A DNA stretch of 6,927 bases, taken from positions 1 through 6,927 of the forward strand of contig CAJUPG010000091.1 of assembly GCA_910588455.1 (NCBI GenBank). Reading direction: 5' to 3'. Origin of the DNA: an uncultured Oscillospiraceae bacterium. GTDB lineage: Bacteria > Bacillota > Clostridia > Oscillospirales > Oscillospiraceae. Shown piece by piece: positions 1 through 5,716 of this stretch (the stretch's first letter is position 1; each line of letters opens with the position of its first letter). Under the pieces are notes generated by a model. The model saw nothing but the letters and a program-made list of their open reading frames with translations. It was not told where the DNA came from and did no database searches. A program made the translations under genes and the position numbers.

Positions 1-826
1 TCCTATTATCTCCCACTCCGCCATTTTTGTCAAAAGATTTTAAACAGGCTCTTACGCCCGACCGTGTAGCGCGGCTAAAAGCTGTCTTTTGGGATATGTG
101 CTCCATTACTTCCAGCCCGGAAACCATTGACCATCCAGCGGTTGGCAGTACGGCGGCATGGAGTGAAAAAGTCCTGCATATCACCATTACCGCCAAAACT
201 GCGGACGATATGCGGACAGCCTACTTATTTAACAGCGAGCAAAACAGCTCCCTGACCGAACTGCTGGCTGAGCTGGGGGTGATTGGTGATCTGCTGGGTG
301 ACCTGAGTATTTCGCAGGAAAGCATAACCGAACTTCTGAGCCGTTTGCCAGCGGACCTGTCCCCGGAGCGCCGGGCCGTTGTGGAGACAGCTTGCAAGCT
401 GGTGGGCAAAGTAACCTATTTTTGGGGCGGAAATCAAGGGTGATCGGCTGGGATTCCCGCTGGGGAACGCTGAAAAAAGTGTGGGCGGACGGCAACTCAA
501 CTACTGGCACCTACCGGCCCTTCGGCCTGGATTGCTCCGGGTTTACCGATTGGGTGTTTTACAATATCTCAGGCGGCAGTTACATCCTGGGCCACGGCGG
601 GGGCGCTCATGCACAGCATACCTACTGCACCCCTATCACCTGGGCTGAGGCCCAGCCCGGCGACCTGGTTTTCTATCCTGGTGATACCCATGTTGGCATC
701 GTAGGCGGCTGGGATGAAGGCGGCAATATTCAAATTATCCATTGTACCAGCAGCTACAACAACGTGGTCATTACCGGGAAAGCCGGTTTTGCCACCATAG
801 GCAGACCGCAATACTACAGCTCATAA
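1..826 (+). pseudogene. 3' part of a conjugative-element NlpC/P60 (C40) cell-wall hydrolase, frameshifted
   Basis: The gene enters from the left edge: the frame is open from position 3, so the TTG at 27 is not a real start. It reads to a TGA at 441-443, just after the residues VTYFWGG. The matching continuation lies one frame back, from the AAA at 431 (KSRVIGWDSRWG) to the TAA at 824-826. Adding one A to the AAA run at 431-433 would join the two halves into one protein. The second half is an NlpC/P60 peptidase domain: catalytic Cys in LDCSGF (codon 533-535), His in GDTHVGIVGG (codon 689-691) and a third polar residue, His, in IIHC (codon 740-742). From memory, the whole segment resembles the C-terminus of CD1108-type proteins of clostridial conjugative transposons, which open the cell wall for DNA transfer. 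As it stands the product ends before the catalytic domain. The family call is firm; whether the shift is a true mutation or a sequencing error is open. Confidence 0.85.
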
Positions 827-878
827 AAAATGAAATCTCACGGTGGGACGCGAATCTTTTGCTTTGCTGCGTAGCGAC

Positions 879-907
879 TTGATAAATACCTATTCATATG
901 ATATACT
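879..907 (+). promoter_or_regulatory. Sigma-A-type promoter of the LuxR-family regulator gene
   Basis: A -35 box TTGATA (879-884) and a -10 box TATACT (902-907) are separated by exactly 17 bp. Each matches five of six consensus bases. Transcription would start near 914, giving a leader of about 30 bases that contains the ribosome site at 931-937. The in-frame ATG at 898 lies upstream of this start point, which supports the ATG at 943 as the true initiation codon. Confidence 0.75.
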
Positions 908-930
908 GCTTCATTATCTGTTTTTTGGTG

Positions 931-937
931 AGGAGGT
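931..937 (+). promoter_or_regulatory. Ribosome binding site that decides the regulator start
   Basis: AGGAGGT is a near-perfect Shine-Dalgarno sequence ending 5 bases before the ATG at 943. No comparable site precedes the in-frame ATG at 898, so 943 is preferred. Confidence 0.85.
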
Positions 938-942
938 GCGCA

Positions 943-1746
943 ATGGCATTTTTAGAGGAGAATGAGTGGATTTTACTCAATGAAGTGGCCTACAATATCA
1001 GCTTTATCTACACTGTTGAGGAGATGCAGAAAGCCATTCTCAACCGCTGGCTTCCCTTTTTGATTTCCTACGATGCAGCGGTTTTTTCGCGTTTGTCTGT
1101 AACAGAGAACGGAGACTTCAAGTTTTTGGATACCGAGGGGTACAATCTCCCTCTCCAGTCGATACAGATGTGGAAGGATCAAACGCGGAAGGACGACGCA
1201 TTCCGTTGGATGATTTACAGTACGAACCGCAGCACCTTTGCGGAAGATATTTCACAACCGGGCAGCCGCCTCCGGGATAGTGCAATATACCGCACCTTTT
1301 GGGAACCTAACCGTTTGAGCTGTTCTGCGGGGCTATGCATCGCATTCCGCGAGGAACCTATGGGATTTCTGCGGCTTTACCGCAAAGAAGGCGGGACGCC
1401 ATTTACCCCCAGGGATCTCTTTGTCCTGGAGCAGCTGCGTATGCACTTTGCGTACCGTCTGGCTTACGAGGCAAAAAAGGGAGATTCCCGTTATTTCTTT
1501 GCGAAAGGCTATCAGGAAAAATTGTGCCGCCAATATGGATTAACTGCTCGGGAAGGCGAAATGCTGGATTTAGCCGTACAAGGTTGGTCCAACGACGACA
1601 TCTCTAAGCAACTGAGTATCAGCATCCACACGGTGAAAAAGCATTTCCAGAGTATCTATGCCAAGATGCATGTTCGTAATCGGGTACAAATGCTTCAATG
1701 TTTGCCCATTTCCACCAGCAAAGTCAATTTTGACGAATTGCAGTAA
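943..1746 (+). CDS. LuxR-family transcriptional regulator
   Basis: This 267-residue cytoplasmic protein has a LuxR/FixJ-type helix-turn-helix at its C-terminus, about residues 197-255. It opens with GLTAREGEMLDLAVQGWSND, the scanning helix covers DDISKQLSIS, and the recognition helix follows in HTVKKHFQSIYAKM. The first ~180 residues show no receiver-domain Asp/Lys pattern and no membrane segment; they look like a GAF/PAS-like sensory fold, but I cannot name a ligand. It is therefore probably a one-component regulator rather than a kinase partner. The start at 943 is chosen over 898 because of the ribosome site at 931-937 and the promoter at 879-907. It stands alone between the mobile-element remnant and the hydantoin operon on the same strand, so control of that operon is a reasonable inference, not shown. 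Family call is sure; target and signal are unknown. Confidence 0.9.
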   Translation: MAFLEENEWILLNEVAYNISFIYTVEEMQKAILNRWLPFLISYDAAVFSRLSVTENGDFKFLDTEGYNLPLQSIQMWKDQTRKDDAFRWMIYSTNRSTFAEDISQPGSRLRDSAIYRTFWEPNRLSCSAGLCIAFREEPMGFLRLYRKEGGTPFTPRDLFVLEQLRMHFAYRLAYEAKKGDSRYFFAKGYQEKLCRQYGLTAREGEMLDLAVQGWSNDDISKQLSISIHTVKKHFQSIYAKMHVRNRVQMLQCLPISTSKVNFDELQ

Positions 1747-1773
1747 AAACTAAAATTTAAGTTTTGTTTTTTG
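1746..1773 (+). terminator. Weak AT-only stem with T-rich tail after the regulator gene
   Basis: AAAACT (1746-1751) can pair with AGTTTT (1760-1765), and a T-rich run follows. The stem overlaps the last base of the stop codon and contains almost no GC pairs, so it would be a poor terminator on its own. The stronger hairpin at 1866-1906 is the better candidate for ending the transcript. Confidence 0.25.
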
Positions 1774-1802
1774 TTTCTTATCCACTATACAAAAGTATTA
1801 TT

Positions 1803-1835
1803 TCCAGGCACAAAAGAAGTATATAATTCTCCAGG
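1803..1835 (+). promoter_or_regulatory. Possible alternative operon promoter flanked by TCCAGG direct repeats
   Basis: A perfect -10 hexamer TATAAT (1822-1827) sits between two TCCAGG copies (1803-1808 and 1830-1835) spaced 27 bp apart. No good -35 box is present: TTTCCA at 1801-1806 is a partial match at a short 15-bp spacing, so the promoter would need help from an activator. Transcripts starting here would run through the hairpin at 1866-1906, which would then sit in the 5' leader. The repeats are short and could be chance. Confidence 0.3.
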
Positions 1836-1865
1836 AAAAGCTTTTTTATAGCGGAAGGTTGAAGC

Positions 1866-1906
1866 AAAATAGGACCCGCGCTGAATATCAGTGCGGGTCC
1901 CATTTT
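1866..1906 (+). terminator. Strong GC-rich hairpin, probable (bidirectional) intrinsic terminator
   Basis: The perfect arms GGACCCGC (1872-1879) and GCGGGTCC (1893-1900) are extended inward by a G-T wobble and CTGA/TCAG, leaving a 3-base ATA loop. They are extended outward, after one mismatch, by AAAAT (1866-1870) against ATTTT (1902-1906). The A-rich left flank and T-rich right flank fit a rho-independent terminator able to work on either strand. It lies about 120 bp after the regulator stop and just before the operon promoter, so it probably ends the regulator transcript. The T tract is interrupted by G at 1907. As an alternative, the dyad covers the -35 region of the next promoter and could be an operator. 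Confidence 0.7.
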
Positions 1907-1914
1907 GTTATAAT
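1906..1914 (+). promoter_or_regulatory. Extended -10 promoter for the hydantoin operon
   Basis: TG (1906-1907), one base, then a perfect TATAAT (1909-1914) forms an extended -10 element, which can work without a good -35 box. The -35 position falls inside the hairpin and shows no TTGACA-like match. The predicted transcript start is near 1921, leaving a leader of only about 19 bases before the ATG at 1940, with the ribosome site AAGGA at 1923-1927 almost at the 5' end. Confidence 0.55.
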
Positions 1915-1939
1915 AGCCACATAAGGATGGAACACTTCT

Positions 1940-2620
1940 ATGAAGAAAAATGACAAATTTTGGATGATATTATATACTTTTCTAGGAATAGTATCCGTTT
2001 TTTTAACTGTAACGGGAGGATTTTCTCGTTTTAACCAGATGTTTCCCTATATAGCCGGTTTTGTGCAATTTGCAATATATGCCACTGCAGGGGAACTGCT
2101 CTCTATCCGGATACTGGAAGGAGTATGGGCGGTAAATCGTGCTACTTGGTTTAAGGCGGCGAGCTGGGGATTTGGAGGGCTGTGGGTGACCCTGGCGTTC
2201 CGGGTGTTCAGTGAGGGAACTGTCCGGGCTATGGAGGTGGGCCTTCTGCCCTTCTATGGCAGCGCCCTGGCCGCCGCGTTCTTTACCAGCTGCACTAACA
2301 ACCTATTTTTTGCCCCACTCCACTCTGCACTGATGAGGGTCTGCGGCAACTATGCCGACCTACATTTTCTTCAGAACAGGCAGGTAACTGTCCGGGAAGC
2401 GGTAAACTCGGTGGACTGGGGAGAACTGGTAGATTTTACACTGTTTAAGACTATCCCTTTGTTTTGGATTCCCATCAACACCGTGGGCTTTTTGTTACCG
2501 GTAGACTACCGGATTGTCTTTGCCGCTATGCTGTCCTTGGTGTTTGGGGTTTTAATGACCATTTTAAAATTGCGTGAGCGTAAAAATCAGGCAAAATCCA
2601 GAAAGGAGTCTTTACCATGA
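1940..2620 (+). CDS. Six-helix integral membrane protein, possible transporter or Mpv17/PMP22-like
   Basis: The product has 226 residues. Hydrophobic segments lie at about 7-27, 36-56, 70-90, 98-122, 169-187 and 190-212, with a positively charged C-terminal tail (LRERKNQAKSRK). No ABC, MFS or NCS1 permease signature is visible. The stretch around 167-200 (TIPLFWIPINTVGFLLP, then YR and a conserved-looking LS) loosely recalls the C-terminal signature of Mpv17/PMP22-type membrane proteins; I recall this only as a resemblance. The ribosome site AAGGA at 1923-1927 is 12 bases before the ATG, longer than ideal. The stop codon overlaps the next start in ATGA (2617-2620), so the gene is translationally coupled to the aminotransferase and belongs to the operon. 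Its first third is more AT-rich than the enzyme genes. Moving a hydantoin, carbamoyl amino acid or product is an inference from position only. Confidence 0.75.
   Translation: MKKNDKFWMILYTFLGIVSVFLTVTGGFSRFNQMFPYIAGFVQFAIYATAGELLSIRILEGVWAVNRATWFKAASWGFGGLWVTLAFRVFSEGTVRAMEVGLLPFYGSALAAAFFTSCTNNLFFAPLHSALMRVCGNYADLHFLQNRQVTVREAVNSVDWGELVDFTLFKTIPLFWIPINTVGFLLPVDYRIVFAAMLSLVFGVLMTILKLRERKNQAKSRKESLP
2603..2608 (+). promoter_or_regulatory. Ribosome binding site of the aminotransferase gene inside the preceding gene
   Basis: AAGGAG lies 8 bases before the ATG at 2617 and within the last codons of the membrane-protein gene. Together with the ATGA stop/start overlap it points to coupled translation. 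Confidence 0.75.
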
Positions 2621-3783
2621 TTCAGATTTCAGAAAGCACAAAATTGATTCAACCCTCCAAAATTCGTAAGATGTTCAACAAGGCGTTAGAGTATGACCAG
2701 GTACTCAGTTTTACCTTGGGCGAGCCAGATTTCACCGCCTCAGAAAATGTGGTGGAAGCCGGATGCCGGGCCATTCGTGAGGGACAAACCAAATACACCG
2801 CCAACGCGGGACTACTGACTTTACGGGAGGCTATTTCCAGCTACCTGAAACGGACTGAGGGGTTGGAGTACGACCCTGTTTCCCAAATTGTAGTGACCCC
2901 CGGGGCAATGGGGGCTCTCTACCTAGCCCTGAAAACGATTCTGAACCCTGGAGACGAGGTGATCGTCAGTGAGCCCTGCTGGACCAACTACATACAGCAG
3001 ATTCAGATGTGCGGCGGCACAGCGGTTTCGGTCCAGACTGACCCCAAGCGAGGCTTTGACCTGGACGTGGAGGCCATCCGCTCTGCCGTGACGGACCGTA
3101 CCCGGGCCATTATCCTGAACTCTCCCTGTAACCCCACTGGTGCAGTGGCCAGCCGGGAAGCTCTGGATGCGCTGGCTCAGGTAGCTAAGGAATTTGACCT
3201 GGCCGTGCTGGCCGACGAGGTCTACAAGCACATTCTCTTTGACGGCGCGGAGTATACCAGTCTGGCCTCCCTGCCTGACATGGTGGAGCGTACCCTGGTC
3301 ATCGACAGCCTGTCTAAAACCTACGCCATGACCGGCTGGCGGGTAGGCTTTGCCGCTGGGCCCGCTGAGGTCATCAGTCAAATGACCAAGCTCCAGGAGA
3401 ATACCAGCGCCTGCGCTTCTACCCCTTGCCAGTACGCCGCAATCGAGGCGCTAAACGGGCCCCAGACACATCTGGCACACATGCGGGAACAGTACCGCAT
3501 CCGCCGGGACTATGTGATGAATCGGATCGAGTCCATTCCCGGCCTGTCCTGCTCCAAGCCCCAGGGGACCTTCTACGCTTTCTTGGATATTCGCCAATCC
3601 GGACTGGACAGTGAGACCTTTGCCATGCGGCTGCTGGAGGAGGAGCAGGTGGTCCTGGTGCCTGGAACCGCTTTTGGTGAGTTTGGCGAGGGGTACATAC
3701 GTCTGTCTTATGCTGCGTCGATGGAGAGTCTGGAGCAGGGCTTCGACCGGATTGCGGCTTTTATGGGGCGCTGCCATGGGTAA
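2617..3783 (+). CDS. Class I/II PLP-dependent aminotransferase (aspartate-aminotransferase fold)
   Basis: This 388-residue protein has the normal length for fold-type I aminotransferases. Visible motifs in order are: GEPDF at 35-39 near the substrate site; YTANAGLLTLREAI from 60; NSPCNPTG at 168-175 with the cofactor-binding Asn172; ADEVY with Asp200, which pairs with the PLP pyridine nitrogen, and Tyr203; SLSKTYAMTGWRVG with the Schiff-base Lys234 and phosphate-binding Arg242; and YIRLSYA with Arg362, the substrate-carboxylate Arg. All key residues are intact, so it should be active on an L-alpha-amino acid and a 2-oxo acid. The amino donor cannot be told from sequence. The gene overlaps both neighbours (4 bases upstream, 8 bases downstream). 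In this operon it could convert the L-amino acid released by the carbamoylase into a 2-oxo acid. This is not the class III type used for beta-alanine nor the class V type of ureidoglycine metabolism, which argues for an ordinary alpha-amino acid. Confidence 0.92.
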   Translation: MIQISESTKLIQPSKIRKMFNKALEYDQVLSFTLGEPDFTASENVVEAGCRAIREGQTKYTANAGLLTLREAISSYLKRTEGLEYDPVSQIVVTPGAMGALYLALKTILNPGDEVIVSEPCWTNYIQQIQMCGGTAVSVQTDPKRGFDLDVEAIRSAVTDRTRAIILNSPCNPTGAVASREALDALAQVAKEFDLAVLADEVYKHILFDGAEYTSLASLPDMVERTLVIDSLSKTYAMTGWRVGFAAGPAEVISQMTKLQENTSACASTPCQYAAIEALNGPQTHLAHMREQYRIRRDYVMNRIESIPGLSCSKPQGTFYAFLDIRQSGLDSETFAMRLLEEEQVVLVPGTAFGEFGEGYIRLSYAASMESLEQGFDRIAAFMGRCHG

Positions 3784-4942
3784 GCAGTTAGAGCAGTGGC
3801 TCCATGAGCTGGGGCAGATCGGCTTCCAGGAGGGGGTAGGGACCACTCGCCTGCCATACTCCCCGGAATATGACCGAGGCCGGGAATATGTCCGCTCTCT
3901 GATGGAACAGGCCGGTCTGGAGACCAGCATTGATCCGGTGGGCAACCTGCGGGGCCTGTTGCCCGGCAAGGGAAGCCGACTGTGTATCGGCTCCCATATT
4001 GATACCGTCCCCGGCGGCGGGATTTACGACGGCGCCTACGGAGTGTTGGCCGCCATCGACTGTGTTCGGCGGCTCAGGGAGTCGGGCTGGGTCAATCGGC
4101 ATCCTCTGGAGATCGTGGCCTTCACAGAGGAGGAAGGCAATGTGATCGGGGGAACCTTTGGGAGCAAAGCCTTTGCGGGCGCTTCCATAGATTCAGCAAT
4201 AGAGGCCAAGCTGCCCCAATACGGCCTGAGTTTGGCAGATGTTGCCGCCTGTCAGCAAAACCCAGAGGATTACCTCTGTTATCTGGAACTGCACATTGAA
4301 CAAGGCGGTATTTTAGAGGCGGAGCAAAAACAGATTGGCGTGGCAGGCGGGATCGTAGGCATCCTGCGCTACCAGGCAGTGATGCGGGGAGCGGCCAACC
4401 ACGCGGGCAGTACGCCCATGTCTTTGCGGGACGATGCGCTGGAAAAAACCAGCCGGCTCATTGCATGGCTGATGGAGCAGGTGCGTACCTCTTACCCTGA
4501 AATGGTGTGTACTGTGGGGACATTGAAAGTATCTCCCGGCGCGGTAAACGTGATTCCAGGCGAAACAGAGTTTGTCATTGAACTGAGAAACCGCTCTATG
4601 GAGAAGATGGAGCAGATCGCGGCCCTTTTGCTGGAATGTTTCGGCCCGGAGGGGCTGACTATGGAGGAGATAATCCGTCAGCCCCCTACCCTGTGCGACC
4701 CCGCCCTGCTGCAACTGGCCCGGGACTGCTGCGACAGCCTGGGCTATACCCGGAGGGATATGTTCAGCGGTGCGGGACACGACCTAATCAATATGGCACT
4801 GCTGACTCCGTCCCTTCTGGTGTTCATCCCCAGCAAGGACGGCATCAGCCACCGGATCGACGAGTACAGCGCTCCCGAAGACCTGGAACGTGGGACCCGT
4901 GTACTCATGGAGCTGATCCAAAAGACGGATCAAATGAATTAG
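3776..4942 (+). CDS. hyuC: M20-family N-carbamoyl-L-amino-acid hydrolase / allantoate amidohydrolase-type amidase
   Basis: The protein has 388 residues if started at the ATG at 3776. The same frame stays open back beyond 3611, but that stretch is the out-of-frame aminotransferase sequence; MGKQLEQWLHELG is a sensible family N-terminus. The two-metal site is complete: His74 in GSHIDTVPGG, Asp85 in YDGAYG, the Glu118-120 run in FTEEEGN, His183 in ELHIEQG and His359 in GISHRIDEYS. The dimerisation/lid domain carries His209 in NHAGSTPM, Arg218, Asn258 in VNVIPGE and Arg281, the positions typical of ureido-acid binding in this family. The enzyme splits an N-carbamoyl group into ammonia and CO2; known HyuC members act on L-forms. 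Beside a racemase and a hydantoinase it most likely yields the free L-amino acid. Allantoate or beta-ureidopropionate hydrolysis remain possible. Only a weak ribosome site (GGGG, 3765-3768) is present, so coupling through the 8-base overlap with the aminotransferase gene is likely. Confidence 0.88.
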   Translation: MGKQLEQWLHELGQIGFQEGVGTTRLPYSPEYDRGREYVRSLMEQAGLETSIDPVGNLRGLLPGKGSRLCIGSHIDTVPGGGIYDGAYGVLAAIDCVRRLRESGWVNRHPLEIVAFTEEEGNVIGGTFGSKAFAGASIDSAIEAKLPQYGLSLADVAACQQNPEDYLCYLELHIEQGGILEAEQKQIGVAGGIVGILRYQAVMRGAANHAGSTPMSLRDDALEKTSRLIAWLMEQVRTSYPEMVCTVGTLKVSPGAVNVIPGETEFVIELRNRSMEKMEQIAALLLECFGPEGLTMEEIIRQPPTLCDPALLQLARDCCDSLGYTRRDMFSGAGHDLINMALLTPSLLVFIPSKDGISHRIDEYSAPEDLERGTRVLMELIQKTDQMN

Positions 4943-4946
4943 GAGG
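4941..4946 (+). promoter_or_regulatory. Ribosome binding site of the racemase gene
   Basis: AGGAGG overlaps the TAG stop of the carbamoylase gene (4940-4942) and stands 11 bases before the ATG at 4958. It is strong in sequence although the spacing is a little long. Confidence 0.75.
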
Positions 4947-4957
4947 GGATACGGACT

Positions 4958-5713
4958 ATGAAAATCAAGCTGATCAACCCCAACACTACTTTATCCATGA
5001 CCCAGAGCATCCAGGAGGCCGCAACCCGGGCCGCCCGACCGGGCACCCAAGTCTACTCCGTCAGCCCCCAGTGGGGACCGGAGAGCATTGAGTGCTATGT
5101 AGACGAGTATTTGGCAGTTCCCGGCGTACTCAAGGAGGTCATCAAAGGAGATCGGGAGGAGGGGGCAGACGCCTTTGTCATCGCCTGCTTCGGCGACCCG
5201 GGGCTCCAGGCGGCTCGGGAGGCCACCCGCAAACCGGTGCTGGGTATCTGCGAGAGCGCCATCACCACAGCCAAGTTTTTGGCGCCCTATTTCTCTATTG
5301 TCTCTGTGCTGGACCGGGCCCGCAAGGTCACCGAGGATGTGGTGTCCGCCTACGGTGCGGAGAAGTTCTGCCGGTCCATCCGCTCCACCGGACTGAGCGT
5401 GCTGAATTTTGGACGGGACCCGGAGCGAGGGATGGAGGCCCTGGCCCTGGAGGGAGAGAAGGCCGTCCGAGAGGACGGAGCGGAGTGCATTCTGCTGGGC
5501 TGCGCCGGCTTTGTAGACTTTGCCCAGGACCTGGAGCAACGGCTGGGCGTGCCGGTACTGGAGGGAGTCACCCCCGCGGTCAAGTTGGCCGAAGCCCTGG
5601 TGGATATGGGCCTGGGAACCAGCAAGGCATCTACCTGGGGCTGGCCGGAGAAAAAACAGTTTTTGGGATATCCCCTCTTTTCTGAGACTGATTTAATTTT
5701 TGAGGAGGACTAA
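4958..5713 (+). CDS. hyuE: Asp/Glu/hydantoin racemase family protein
   Basis: The product has 251 residues, the usual length of hydantoin racemases. It begins with the family hallmark IKLINPNTT and has the paired catalytic cysteines Cys77 (VIACFGDPGL) and Cys182 (LLGCAGFVDF), one from each half of the pseudo-symmetric fold. They serve as the two acid/base groups that epimerise the C5 carbon without cofactor. The conserved GICESA segment at 96-101 and a C-terminal EGVTPAVKLAEALV helix also fit. In hyu clusters this enzyme interconverts D- and L-5-substituted hydantoins, so that a stereoselective hydantoinase/carbamoylase pair can use the whole racemate. Allantoin racemase belongs to the same family and cannot be excluded by sequence alone. 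The gene follows the carbamoylase after 15 bp, and its last Glu codons carry the ribosome site of the hydantoinase gene. Confidence 0.9.
   Translation: MKIKLINPNTTLSMTQSIQEAATRAARPGTQVYSVSPQWGPESIECYVDEYLAVPGVLKEVIKGDREEGADAFVIACFGDPGLQAAREATRKPVLGICESAITTAKFLAPYFSIVSVLDRARKVTEDVVSAYGAEKFCRSIRSTGLSVLNFGRDPERGMEALALEGEKAVREDGAECILLGCAGFVDFAQDLEQRLGVPVLEGVTPAVKLAEALVDMGLGTSKASTWGWPEKKQFLGYPLFSETDLIFEED
5703..5708 (+). promoter_or_regulatory. Ribosome binding site deciding the GTG start of the hydantoinase gene
   Basis: AGGAGG lies inside the final Glu-Glu codons of the racemase gene, 8 bases before the GTG at 5717. Strength and spacing are ideal, and the protein downstream matches the family N-terminus from its first residue. 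GTG is therefore accepted as the start. Confidence 0.85.
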
Positions 5714-5716
5714 ACT

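Noticed and set aside
426..440. Programmed -1 ribosomal frameshift joining the two halves of the hydrolase.
   Set aside because: No canonical slippery heptamer is present at the junction and no obvious downstream stimulatory structure was seen. A one-base deletion is simpler.
27..443. TTG at 27 as the start of a 138-residue gene.
   Set aside because: The frame is open to the left edge, no ribosome site is present, and the sequence is the middle of a longer hydrolase.
898..942. In-frame ATG at 898 as the start of the LuxR regulator, adding 15 residues.
   Set aside because: It overlaps the promoter, lying before the predicted transcript start near 914, and has no ribosome site. The ATG at 943 has a strong one.
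3611..3775. Upstream extension of the M20 hydrolase back to ATG 3611.
   Set aside because: This stretch is coding sequence of the aminotransferase read in another frame. The family N-terminus begins at 3776.
5092..5685. Plus-strand open frame of 197 codons inside the racemase gene.
   Set aside because: Its product is Gly/Arg-rich low-complexity sequence, typical of an out-of-frame shadow. The racemase frame holds all the catalytic motifs.
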